A stretch of 64,000 nucleotides of DNA, taken from RGIG4034 sp045628945 (GTDB lineage: Bacteria; Bacillota; Clostridia; Lachnospirales; Lachnospiraceae). Under the pieces are notes generated by a model. That model had not been told where the DNA came from, did no database searches, and saw only the letters and a program-made list of their open reading frames with translations. Positions 51,917 through 60,418 of the stretch are shown here, one piece after another. The stretch spans positions 10,057 to 74,056 of the forward strand of contig JAZQQG010000016.1 of NCBI GenBank assembly GCA_045628945.1, read 5' to 3'. The stretch's first letter is position 1. Every line of letters begins with the position of its first letter. Made by a program: the position numbers and the translations under genes.

Positions 51917-53518
51917 TTATTCCCCCTTCTGATTCAATGCGGCGAACAGCTTAGCATTGGAAGCATACAACTGTTTAAATACAGAATAGTTACGCTCATA
52001 GACCGCACGATTCTCCGGATTCGGAGTAAACAGTTTCTTCACGGTTACCAAGTCCTTCACCTTCCCTAAGTTCTCTACTTCGCCGCAACCTACCGCCACA
52101 AGCATCGCGGCCCCAAGTGCTCCGACATCCTTTGCATAGTTCACAGTTGCAATATTTCTGCCGAGAATATCGGCCAGAATCTGACAGGTCACTTCCGAGA
52201 TTGCACCACCTCCGACGAAACGAATCGTCTCCGAGGTCTTCACCTTTTTCTCTTCACATTCGAGCATCCAGCGGATGTGGAAACAGATTCCTTCGATTAC
52301 CGCACGCAACATCTCACTCTTGCCGGTTTCAATCTTAATATTGAAGAACATACCGGCCGAATTCGGATCCTCAAAAGGACAACGATTACCATGCAACCAG
52401 GGGGTAAAAATGACACCGTCCGATCCCGGCTTCACATGATCAATGACATTGGAAAGGTAATCATAGAGGCTGACATATTCTGTCTCAACCGATTCCTTTA
52501 CATCAATCTTCTTTAAGTAGATATCAATCTCATCCAGCGCCAAATGGTCTTTTACCCACTCAAAGCACTTGCCTGCGGTCTCCATCTCGGCAAAATAATT
52601 ATATTTGCCCGCTTCCGCTCCGACGATTCCCGCGATCATTGCATTGATATCTACTACCTGCTTATCAATGACGGTTCCAACCCATCCGGAGGTACCGCAA
52701 TAGATATGTGTATCATTCAACTCCGTAGCGCCTGCGCCGACACCGATTAGGGTCGCATCACCACCGCTTCCGTATACCGGAATTCCTTCTGCCAATCCAA
52801 GTTCACCGGCAGCCTTCGACGTTAGTTTCCCCGCCACATCGGTACAGCCGATCAGTCTGGGCAGATGATTATAATCTACTCCGTACATCTTACACAGCTT
52901 CCTGCTAAACCCTTCCTTCCCCTTACGGGTATCGTAGAGGAACGTAGAATATGCGGAATCGTATGTCATCACAAATTCATCGGTTGCGCGACAAATGAGA
53001 TACTCTTTTACATCCAACCACTTATAGACCTTCGCAAAGATCTCCGGCTCGTTTTTCTGTACCCACTTATACTTCCAGAGCGGATCCTTCACACTCGTTG
53101 ACGCAGCATGAGTCGCAATGAGGCTCTTAAGAAGCATCCGAATATTGACCCCCGCAACGGTAATCCCGTGTTGCTCAGTCTCTTCCATCTCCTTACGGGC
53201 TCGCTGGTCCATATAGCTCATCGGTCGGCGAAGTGCATTTCCTTCGCTGTCGACCAGGACCAATCCCTGCATCTGCGAGCAGAACGAGATTCCGTCAATC
53301 TGATTCGGTTTCAATCCCGTCTTCTCGATGAGACGCTTCGTACTTACGCACATCGCATTCCACCATTGCTCGGTATCCTGCTCCGCACCGCCGTTCTCCA
53401 AGATATAGAGATCGTAGGTCGCATACTCCCCGCCTAAGAGTTCCACTCCGTCTCCGATGCGAAACAGGCAGGACTTCAATCCTGTCGTTCCGATATCATA
53501 CGCTACTACATGAATCAT
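51917..53518 (-). CDS. FGGY-family carbohydrate kinase (xylulokinase-like)
   Basis: A 533-residue kinase. The N-terminal domain has YDIGTTGLKSCLF (phosphate binding) and ISFCSQMQGLVLVD; the C-terminal domain has GSGGDATLIGVGAG (with the Asp base), FTPWLHGNRCPF and FVGGGAISEVTCQILADILG (adenosine binding). FGGY kinases phosphorylate sugars or polyols; sequence is closest in style to xylulokinase but the substrate is unknown. The ATG overlaps the TetR stop (ATGA). Confidence 0.93.
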   Translation of the reverse strand: MIHVVAYDIGTTGLKSCLFRIGDGVELLGGEYATYDLYILENGGAEQDTEQWWNAMCVSTKRLIEKTGLKPNQIDGISFCSQMQGLVLVDSEGNALRRPMSYMDQRARKEMEETEQHGITVAGVNIRMLLKSLIATHAASTSVKDPLWKYKWVQKNEPEIFAKVYKWLDVKEYLICRATDEFVMTYDSAYSTFLYDTRKGKEGFSRKLCKMYGVDYNHLPRLIGCTDVAGKLTSKAAGELGLAEGIPVYGSGGDATLIGVGAGATELNDTHIYCGTSGWVGTVIDKQVVDINAMIAGIVGAEAGKYNYFAEMETAGKCFEWVKDHLALDEIDIYLKKIDVKESVETEYVSLYDYLSNVIDHVKPGSDGVIFTPWLHGNRCPFEDPNSAGMFFNIKIETGKSEMLRAVIEGICFHIRWMLECEEKKVKTSETIRFVGGGAISEVTCQILADILGRNIATVNYAKDVGALGAAMLVAVGCGEVENLGKVKDLVTVKKLFTPNPENRAVYERNYSVFKQLYASNAKLFAALNQKGE

Positions 53519-54153
53519 TCCACCGCTCCAATCCCGAGGGCTCCTGCCATAAACAGTAAGAAATTCTCGGCCAGTTCCTCTCGCTTCTCGAATATCCTAT
53601 CTCCACAGAAAATCTTCATACGCTCGCGATAATACTCACTGCTAAAAGAGAACTGCAACATCATCAAAAGACTATCGAAGAAAAAAGCAAACATCTTCGG
53701 ATTCCCCTTCGCAGTGACTCTGCCTTCTTTGGTCGATCGCTCGAATAATTCGGCATAGATGGCCGCTGTCTTCGTTTCGATCTTCGCCGCCAGCTCCACC
53801 GCATACTTACTGCAGCTACCGGACGTAATCTCGTTATACATGATGTAATAGTTCTGATGACGATCCGCCCCTTCGATCAGATTCTGAATCAAAAGTCTGA
53901 TACACGAGATTACATCGCCCTCGTTCTGCAAAACCTCCTCCATCGTCGTCTCCAAAAGCTTCAGAGAATGCTCCACACATGCCAGAAAAAAACGATCCTT
54001 ATCAGCATAGTACTTATAAATGACACCGACCGAGAGCCCCGCATTTTTCGCAATATGATTGATATTTGCACGATCCAGTCCCTTATCTGCAAACTCATCG
54101 ATTCCGGCTTCCAGTAACGACTCCATTGTCGTCTCATCCAATCTTCTGTACAT
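53515..54153 (-). CDS. TetR/AcrR-family regulator
   Basis: A 212-residue regulator. The N-terminal helix-turn-helix is ANINHIAKNAGLSVGVIYKYYADKDRFF; the remaining helices form the ligand-binding domain. GAGGAG lies 5 bases before the ATG. It is the first gene of the kinase-aldolase-gtrA-aminotransferase operon and probably controls it, perhaps at the ATTCGAAT palindrome between the -35 and -10 boxes. Confidence 0.95.
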   Translation of the reverse strand: MYRRLDETTMESLLEAGIDEFADKGLDRANINHIAKNAGLSVGVIYKYYADKDRFFLACVEHSLKLLETTMEEVLQNEGDVISCIRLLIQNLIEGADRHQNYYIMYNEITSGSCSKYAVELAAKIETKTAAIYAELFERSTKEGRVTAKGNPKMFAFFFDSLLMMLQFSFSSEYYRERMKIFCGDRIFEKREELAENFLLFMAGALGIGAVE

Positions 54154-54191
54154 GTATCTCCTCTCGTGAATCTCTGCTCACGTCATAATTT

Positions 54192-54221
54192 ATTATGCTC
54201 TAAACGATTCGAATTCGTCAA
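54192..54221 (-). promoter_or_regulatory. promoter of the TetR-kinase operon
   Basis: TTGACG (54221-54216), 18-base spacer, CATAAT (54197-54192) on the minus strand. The spacer contains the 8-base palindrome ATTCGAAT. Confidence 0.7.
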
Positions 54222-54288
54222 TACTTTCACCGAAATGTACCTCTTCGGAATCGTAAAAAATCAGGCCTTGTTTTCATACAAATAGCAC

Positions 54289-54322
54289 AAAAAAGCTCCC
54301 ATCCGTAGGTGGAAGCTTTTTT
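54289..54322 (-). terminator. terminator of ssrA
   Basis: Minus-strand AAAAAAGCTTCCACC, loop TACG, GATGGGAGCTTTTTT. Both sides carry A/T runs, so it may be bidirectional. Confidence 0.88.
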
Positions 54323-54329
54323 GCATCAG

Positions 54330-54674
54330 TGGACCAGACGGGAGTCGAACCCGTGTCCGAAAACCCATCCATCGTACTTCTACAAGCTTAGTCGGCTTTT
54401 GTGGTTACTCCCATTCCCTTAAGCGGTCAGAAACAGACGACCAACCGCCCTTGGTAGCTTCATGATACGCCCACATGCGCAAAGCTTAACATGTGTCGTT
54501 TCCTGCAGGCTTTGATGCCTAACGAAAGTATGCAGGTGTACTTACGCTAGACAGCTGCAACTAGGCAGCGAATGCTAAAGAATCTTCAGCGTTTAATTTT
54601 AAGTTTTGCGATTAACGGTTCGCACCGGCTTGCTTCTCCGACTTCAAAATCCCCGTCGAAACCTTAACTGGCCC
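54330..54674 (-). ncRNA. ssrA: transfer-messenger RNA (tmRNA)
   Basis: The 345-base RNA begins GGGCCAGTTAAGGTTTCGACG, whose first seven bases pair with CTGGTCC near the 3' end to form the acceptor stem. The T-arm ACGGGTTCGACTCCCGT is clear. The 3' end reads CTGGTCCA followed by CTG, so the CCA tail is not encoded. The tag frame ends with the stop TAG at 54563-54561 and encodes AEDSLAFAA at the C-terminus, a typical degradation tag; the exact resume codon is uncertain. tmRNA rescues stalled ribosomes with SmpB, whose gene is 4 bases upstream. Confidence 0.95.
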
Positions 54675-54678
54675 TTAT

Positions 54679-55140
54679 TTACAGATTTTTAATCTTGAAC
54701 TCTCTTTCATGCTCCCGCTTCAGATCGCGCTTCTGAATATCATCGCGCTTATCGTATAATTTTTTACCGCGAGCAAGTCCTATTTCTATTTTAGCACGCC
54801 CCTGCTTAAAATACAATTCCAGCGGAACAATGGTATACCCCTGCTCGCTGATTCTGCCGAGAAGCTTATGAATCTCGGCCTTATGTAACAAAAGTTTGCG
54901 AACGCGAAGGGGATCCTTATTAAAGATATTTCCCTTCTCATAAGGCGAGATATTCATACCCATAATATAGACTTCGCCCTTCTGAATGCGTATAAAAGCT
55001 TCCTTAATAGAGGCCTTCCCCATGCGAAGAGACTTCACCTCGGTACCGGCAAGCTCCAGACCCGCCTCATACTTCTCTTCGATGAAATAATCATGATATG
55101 CTTTTTTGTTATTTGCTATGAGTTTTCTCGCTTCCTGCAT
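54679..55140 (-). CDS. smpB: tmRNA-binding protein SmpB
   Basis: A 153-residue protein: NKKAYHDYFIEEKYEAGLELAGTEVKSLR, GKASIKEAFIRI and the basic tail KKLYDKRDDIQKRDLKRE that enters the mRNA channel. The start at 55140 is favoured by spacing from GAGGA; an ATG three codons earlier is possible. It overlaps the 3' end of rnr by 32 bases and is followed at once by ssrA, so protein and RNA partners are encoded side by side. Confidence 0.97.
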   Translation of the reverse strand: MQEARKLIANNKKAYHDYFIEEKYEAGLELAGTEVKSLRMGKASIKEAFIRIQKGEVYIMGMNISPYEKGNIFNKDPLRVRKLLLHKAEIHKLLGRISEQGYTIVPLELYFKQGRAKIEIGLARGKKLYDKRDDIQKRDLKREHEREFKIKNL

Positions 55141-57283
55141 CCTGCTCATCCTCTTCCACAAAGGAAAAATCAATCGTCCGAATCACCATATCGACATAAT
55201 CCACCAAAACCTTAACAGGCATCCCCAATCGATAGGTCTTCCCGGTGCTTCTTCCCTTCACTTCCATCTTCTGTTCGTCATACACATAGAAATCGCCACT
55301 CAGCTTCGATAAGGATACCATCCCCTCCACGGTATTGGGAAGTTCCACGTAGATTCCCCAATTGGTTACTGAGGAGATAACCCCGTCATACTGTTCTCCG
55401 ATGTGGTCTGACATATACTGTGCTTTTTTGAGCTTATCGGTCTCACGCTCGGCTTCGTCCGCACGGCGTTCGGTCTTGGAACAATGACTTGCGACCTCAG
55501 GTAAAATATTCCGATAATGATCTTTTCGTTCCTCCCGCATGCGTCCGCGGAGCGTCTCACGAATAATTCGATGAATCTGCAGATCCGGATATCGACGGAT
55601 GGGACTGGTAAAATGACAATAATAATCGCAAGCCAGTCCGAAGTGCCCCGTGCAATCCACCGTATATTTGGCCTGTTTCATACTGCGAAGCGTCATTCGA
55701 AGAATCATGGCTTCCTCCCCGGTGCCCTGAATCTTTGCAATCAGTTTCTGAATCTCCTTGGGGCGAACTTCCTCATTGGAAACATGAATTCGATAGCCCA
55801 GATTATACAGAATCGCACTCAGTTTCTGGATTTTCTCCGGCTCCGGTGCCTCATGGGAGCGATAGACAAAAGGAATCTCCAACCAGTAGAAATGCTGTGC
55901 CACCGTTTCGTTGGCAATCAGCATAAAATCTTCAATCAGATTGGTTGCCGCGTTGCGTTCATAAGGAACAATCTCCGTCGGATAACCGTTCTCATCCAGA
56001 TGGATTTTCGCCTCTTGAAAATCAAAATCAATGGAGCCGCGTTTCTGCCGATTCTTACGGATGATATCCGACAACTCCTTCATTAAGAAGAACAGATCCA
56101 CGAAATCTTTATACTCTTCCATCACCTCAGGTTTCCGGTGGGTGATAATATCATTGACCGCCGTGTAGGTCATTCTGCGATCGATATGAACAACGCTCTC
56201 ACAGATATCGTAATCGACAACATTTCCCTTGTCGTTAATTGTCATCACACAGCTCAAGGCCAGCCGGTCTACCCCCGCATTTAAGGAACAGATTCCGTTG
56301 CTGAGTCTTCGCGGCAACATCGGAATGACACGGTCTGTCACATAGACGGAGGTACCTCGCGCCAGGGCCTCCACATCCAATGCAGAATGCTCCTGCACAT
56401 AGTTCGATACATCCGCAATATGAACACCAAGCTCATAGGTTCCGTCCGGGTTCTTTTTGACACTCACCGCATCATCCAGGTCCTTGGCATCCTCTCCGTC
56501 AATCGTAACCATCTGCACATCACGAAAATCGGTACGTCCGTTGCAGTCTGCCTCCGAAATCTCCTCAGGGATACGTTCTGCCTGATTCATCACCTTCTCC
56601 GGAAATTCCGTACGAATGTCGAAGGCACGAACCATAGACAGAATGTCCACGCCCGGATCGGATACATGGCCGAGAATCTCAACCACCTTGCCTTCCGGAT
56701 TCTTGCGTGCCGTTCCGTAAGAAATCAGTTCTACCACGACCTTGTGACCCGTCATTGCCCCCTTGGCATGCTCTTTTGCAATAAAAATATCGCAAGGAAT
56801 CTTCTGATCGTCGGGAATCACAAAGCCGAAGTTTCCATCCTTCTCATAGGTTCCCACAATCTGCGTAATCTGGTGAGATACCACTCGCACCACCGTTGCC
56901 TCACGGCGTTTGTCGGTACGGTTACGAAGAATGCGCACCTCCACAATATCCTTATGAAATGCGCCATGAATCTCCTCCTCCGGAACGAATAAATCCTCCT
57001 GCAGGCCTTCGACCTCAACGAAGCCAAAGCCCTTTTTATTGCTGATAAAGGTTCCCTGGATGGTTGCCGCTCCCTTTGTGATTTTTCCCTTAGAGGAAAT
57101 CGTAATCTTTCCTTCATCCACCAGAGCATCCAGCACAGCCGTAAGCTCCTCACGATCCTCCTTGGCAACCTGCATGAAAATAGCAAGTTCCTTCTCCTTC
57201 ATGGGCACATAGAGCGGATCATCCAACAATTCTACTATTAATTTTTTGCGTCGTTCAAACTGTTCTCTCATTCCGCTTTTCAC
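55109..57283 (-). CDS. rnr: ribonuclease R
   Basis: A 724-residue 3'-5' exonuclease. Domains in order: a winged-helix N-terminus (LLDDPLYVPMKEKELAIF), two cold-shock domains (about 65-220), the RNB catalytic domain with MVTIDGEDAKDLDDAVSV (metal-binding Asp cluster), SIDFDFQEA and SPIRRYPDLQIHR, then an S1 domain (YDGVISSVTNWGIYVELPN). The start is the GTG at 57283 with AGGGAG upstream. RNase R degrades non-stop mRNAs freed by tmRNA, fitting its place beside smpB-ssrA. Confidence 0.97.
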   Translation of the reverse strand: MKSGMREQFERRKKLIVELLDDPLYVPMKEKELAIFMQVAKEDREELTAVLDALVDEGKITISSKGKITKGAATIQGTFISNKKGFGFVEVEGLQEDLFVPEEEIHGAFHKDIVEVRILRNRTDKRREATVVRVVSHQITQIVGTYEKDGNFGFVIPDDQKIPCDIFIAKEHAKGAMTGHKVVVELISYGTARKNPEGKVVEILGHVSDPGVDILSMVRAFDIRTEFPEKVMNQAERIPEEISEADCNGRTDFRDVQMVTIDGEDAKDLDDAVSVKKNPDGTYELGVHIADVSNYVQEHSALDVEALARGTSVYVTDRVIPMLPRRLSNGICSLNAGVDRLALSCVMTINDKGNVVDYDICESVVHIDRRMTYTAVNDIITHRKPEVMEEYKDFVDLFFLMKELSDIIRKNRQKRGSIDFDFQEAKIHLDENGYPTEIVPYERNAATNLIEDFMLIANETVAQHFYWLEIPFVYRSHEAPEPEKIQKLSAILYNLGYRIHVSNEEVRPKEIQKLIAKIQGTGEEAMILRMTLRSMKQAKYTVDCTGHFGLACDYYCHFTSPIRRYPDLQIHRIIRETLRGRMREERKDHYRNILPEVASHCSKTERRADEAERETDKLKKAQYMSDHIGEQYDGVISSVTNWGIYVELPNTVEGMVSLSKLSGDFYVYDEQKMEVKGRSTGKTYRLGMPVKVLVDYVDMVIRTIDFSFVEEDEQDAGSEKTHSK

Positions 57284-57307
57284 GAATCGATCTCCCTTTC
57301 CTCACGG

Positions 57308-57346
57308 TAAAAAAAGAAAAAGCCTTCCTGCATAACAGGAAGGCTT
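57308..57346 (-). terminator. terminator of secG
   Basis: Minus-strand AGCCTTCCTG / CAGGAAGGCT stem, five-base loop, then TTTTCTTTTTTT. Confidence 0.9.
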
Positions 57347-57358
57347 CTCAAAACTGCT

Positions 57359-57601
57359 CTACTTCAGACCTGCAATGTTGAGAACAACGGATAATACAAG
57401 GAAAAGAACAACCAATGCGGTAGAACCCTTAACGAGTGCTCCCTCCATCGAACGGCCCTTATTCTTGCCCCAATATGTCTCAGCTGCACCGCTGATCGAA
57501 CCAAGTCCTGCGGACTTGCCTTCCTGCATCAATACGATAACTGTAATTGCTACAGAGATTATAATAAATACAATAGATAAGATTAATCGGATAGTACTCA
57601 T
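57359..57601 (-). CDS. secG: preprotein translocase subunit SecG
   Basis: A 79-residue protein with two membrane helices (about 4-22 and 55-76) around VLMQEGKSAGLGSISGAAETYWGKNKG, the conserved SecG loop. The start is the ATG at 57601 with GGAGG upstream; the longer frame is not family-like. SecG assists SecYEG export. It commonly sits upstream of rnr and smpB in Firmicutes, as here. Confidence 0.96.
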   Translation of the reverse strand: MSTIRLILSIVFIIISVAITVIVLMQEGKSAGLGSISGAAETYWGKNKGRSMEGALVKGSTALVVLFLVLSVVLNIAGLK

Positions 57602-57660
57602 TGAGAAATAGCCTCCTAAAATCACATGTACGACTATATTACCACATGCAATTATGCTTT

Positions 57661-58623
57661 TCAATCATTTTCTCTAAAAAAATCCAACAAAGCTTCCTGA
57701 TATGCCACAGGATTCACAATATAACTGGTGGCATGACAGGCACCCTCAACGGTTAAGATTCTCTTTTCCGAGGAGCAAACCGCGTAGTTCTGATAACTCA
57801 TAGCGGTCGGCACATAGGTATCTTTCTCTCCGTGGATGAAGAGCAACGGATAATTGGCATGCTTTAATGTCTCTACCGTATCATCCCGATAAAGGCTGAA
57901 GTCCGCCTTCACCCGACAGAAATGATCCACCATCCTGCAGAAGGGTTTCGTCGCCACCTTAAAAATCTGTGACGCTACGTATTCCACCATTGCTTTCGGA
58001 GAGGTGAAACCGCAATCCGCTATGATGCCTTTCACATTGCCGCTAAGTGTATGGTTCGCCGCCAGGGTCACCGTGGTTGCTCCCATGGAGATTCCGTGAA
58101 GATAAATCGGAAGATCCACCCCCATCACGTTGGCAAGATAGTCACACCAGACATCTATATCATATTGCTCTGTCGCACCAAAGGTGATGTAATCTCCGTC
58201 GCTTAACCCATGCCCACGCTGATCGATAATCAGCATACTGCAATGATTCTTATAATAGAATCCGGCAAACTTCGAGAATTCCCGAAGCGCTTCGGAACGA
58301 TAACCGTGCGCACAAACAACCACCCGTTTGGCACCGGGCGCAGCCAGAAAATAACCATGCAGTTTCAATCCGTCTAAGCTGTTTACCCAGATTTCTTCGT
58401 GGTTTTTGGACTTAAACCAGGCCGTACCCTCTTCTGTTTTCTGCTCATACTCTTCCATCTGAAGTCTAAAACGAGGATCCTCGTTTTTATTGCGAAACTT
58501 CTTGGGAAGCTTGCTCTTACGAACAAAGGCACAGTTAAAATAATATTTCGATATTCCGTAGAACGGAAGTGCAACCAGCGTACCGGCCGCCACTGCCGCA
58601 CCCAGCAGAGGATGTTTCTTCAT
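57661..58623 (-). CDS. membrane-anchored alpha/beta hydrolase
   Basis: A 320-residue protein with an N-terminal membrane helix (about 5-25) and an alpha/beta hydrolase domain: oxyanion region CAHGYRSEA, nucleophile Ser in HGISMGATT, Asp in HGEKDTYVP and His in GACHATSYI. Similar to B. subtilis YfhR/BEM46-type hydrolases with unknown substrate. It lies 8 bases downstream of gpmI, so both are probably co-transcribed. Confidence 0.9.
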   Translation of the reverse strand: MKKHPLLGAAVAAGTLVALPFYGISKYYFNCAFVRKSKLPKKFRNKNEDPRFRLQMEEYEQKTEEGTAWFKSKNHEEIWVNSLDGLKLHGYFLAAPGAKRVVVCAHGYRSEALREFSKFAGFYYKNHCSMLIIDQRGHGLSDGDYITFGATEQYDIDVWCDYLANVMGVDLPIYLHGISMGATTVTLAANHTLSGNVKGIIADCGFTSPKAMVEYVASQIFKVATKPFCRMVDHFCRVKADFSLYRDDTVETLKHANYPLLFIHGEKDTYVPTAMSYQNYAVCSSEKRILTVEGACHATSYIVNPVAYQEALLDFFREND

Positions 58624-58631
58624 GAATACTC

Positions 58632-60194
58632 CTACTTCTTAATCAAAAGGCTCTTACCGGTCATCTCTGCAGGCTTCTCCATTCCCATCGTTTCAATCAG
58701 GGTCGGAATGATATCTGCTAAGACACCGTTCTCGGCAAGAGTGTACTCCTTGTCATAATTTACAAGAATGAAAGGAACCGGATTGGTGGTATGAGCGGTG
58801 AAGGGTTCGCCGGTCTCATAATCAATCATCTGCTCGCAGTTACCGTGATCGGCACAAATGAACATGGTTGCACCGGTCTCTTCAACGAAGTTCACAATCT
58901 CTCCGACACATTCATCAATGGTCTCAACAGCCTTCACTGCGGATTCGATGACGCCGGTATGACCAACCATATCCGGGTTAGCGAAGTTACAGATAATCAC
59001 ATCATAGTAAGGATTTCCCTCTTCATCCTTCTTCGTAATCGCTTCGCTTAAACGGTCACATACGGTATAGGCGCTCATTCTGGGCTTCTTATCGTAGGTA
59101 GGAACATACTTGGGAGAATCTACAAGGATTCTGTCCTCTCCCGCATTGGGCTCCTCAATGCCTCCGTTAAAGAAGAAGGTAACATGCGCATACTTCTCGG
59201 TCTCGGCGATACGAGCCTGCTTCATATTGTTGGCAGCAAGCCACTCACCGAACACATTGGTAACGGAGATCTTGTGGAATGCAACCTCCTTGTTGGCAAT
59301 CGTAGCATCGTAATCGGAGAAGCATACATAGGTAAGAGGAATACGGTTTCCGCGATCAAATGCCGTAAAGTCATCGTCACAGAAGCAACGGGTAATTTCA
59401 CGGGCACGGTCCGGACGGAAGTTGTAGAAAATAATCGAGTCATTGGCCTGAATGGTAGCAACAGGAGCTCCATTTTCTTTTACTACGAAAGGAACAACGA
59501 ACTCATCGGTAACTCCTGCATCGTAGGAAGCCTGGATCCCTGCTACTGCGTCAGCAGCCTCTGCGCCTTCGCCCTTCGTCATAGCCATATAAGCCTTCTC
59601 AACACGGTCATAGTTCTTATCACGGTCCATTGCGTAGTAACGGCCGGATACCGTTGCGATCTTGCCGACACCGATTTCTTCCATCTTAGCGGTTAACTGC
59701 TTAGCAAAATCCAGTCCGCTTGCGGGAGGAGTGTCACGTCCGTCTAAGAAGCAATGAACATATACCTTCTCTAAGCCGTTTCTCTTGGCAAGCTCCAATA
59801 AGCCATAGAGATGGGTAATATGAGAATGCACACCACCGTCAGACAGAAGTCCGTACAGATGCAATGCACTGTTATTCTTCTTGCAGTTCTCAACTGCGGT
59901 TAACAGTCCGGGATTTTCAAAGAAGGTTCCGTCCTGAATCTCCTTGGTAATACGGGTCAGTTCCTGGTAAACGATACGGCCGGCACCCATGTTCAGATGT
60001 CCTACCTCAGAGTTTCCCATCTGTCCGTCCGGAAGACCAACGCTCATACCGCTTGCGTAACCCTTCACAAAAGGATACTCCTTCATCAGACGATCCATTA
60101 CAGGAGTCTTCGCCTGAGCAATTGCATTGCCCTCGATTTTCTCATTTAAACCGTAACCGTCGAGAATCAATAATACTGTTGTTTTCTTAGCCAT
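58632..60194 (-). CDS. gpmI: 2,3-bisphosphoglycerate-independent phosphoglycerate mutase
   Basis: A 520-residue glycolytic enzyme. The phosphatase-like domain holds LLILDGYGLNE, the Ser nucleophile in GQMGNSEVGHLNMGAG, and the Mn-binding CADHGNCEQM and ANPDMVGHTG; the transferase domain has LHLYGLLSDGGVHSHITH, FLDGRDTPP and FYNFRPDRAREIT. It interconverts 3- and 2-phosphoglycerate. In many Firmicutes gpmI follows tpiA directly; here about 3.5 kb of other genes separate them and gpmI has its own promoter. Confidence 0.98.
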   Translation of the reverse strand: MAKKTTVLLILDGYGLNEKIEGNAIAQAKTPVMDRLMKEYPFVKGYASGMSVGLPDGQMGNSEVGHLNMGAGRIVYQELTRITKEIQDGTFFENPGLLTAVENCKKNNSALHLYGLLSDGGVHSHITHLYGLLELAKRNGLEKVYVHCFLDGRDTPPASGLDFAKQLTAKMEEIGVGKIATVSGRYYAMDRDKNYDRVEKAYMAMTKGEGAEAADAVAGIQASYDAGVTDEFVVPFVVKENGAPVATIQANDSIIFYNFRPDRAREITRCFCDDDFTAFDRGNRIPLTYVCFSDYDATIANKEVAFHKISVTNVFGEWLAANNMKQARIAETEKYAHVTFFFNGGIEEPNAGEDRILVDSPKYVPTYDKKPRMSAYTVCDRLSEAITKKDEEGNPYYDVIICNFANPDMVGHTGVIESAVKAVETIDECVGEIVNFVEETGATMFICADHGNCEQMIDYETGEPFTAHTTNPVPFILVNYDKEYTLAENGVLADIIPTLIETMGMEKPAEMTGKSLLIKK

Positions 60195-60290
60195 TGTATT
60201 TCTCCTTATCTATCATGATTGTACACAAGTGCCCTTCCCGTTTCGTAGGATTCCCAACCGTAAAAAAGCACTTCTTGTTTTCCGCATAAT
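60195..60290 (-). promoter_or_regulatory. structured gpmI leader
   Basis: A leader of about 90 bases lies between the promoter and the ATG. AAGTGC near its start can pair with GCACTT about 40 bases later. No known riboswitch is recognised. Confidence 0.35.
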
Positions 60291-60319
60291 ATTATACTGA
60301 ATCGAAACGCCCTTTTCAA
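60291..60319 (-). promoter_or_regulatory. gpmI promoter
   Basis: TTGAAA (60319-60314), 17-base spacer, TATAAT (60296-60291) on the minus strand. Confidence 0.85.
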
Positions 60320-60406
60320 GGAAAATCCATCATTGTAAAAGTGTCCAATTGCGAGAACGTCAACGATATAAGTGAAAAATGTCATCGCATTTCGGCAACG
60401 ATATAG

Positions 60407-60412
60407 TATAAT
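60407..60412 (+). promoter_or_regulatory. -10 box six bases before an ATG
   Basis: TATAAT ends six bases before the ATG at 60419, with no Shine-Dalgarno between. The -35 region is weak. A 10-base direct repeat CAACGATATA occurs at 60361-60370 and 60396-60405. Confidence 0.5.
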
Positions 60413-60418
60413 AGTCCT

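Noticed and set aside
60361..60418. sigma-D flagellar promoter for the FliM-tail gene
   Set aside because: CGATAT resembles the sigma-D -10, but no TAAA-type -35 lies at the right spacing.
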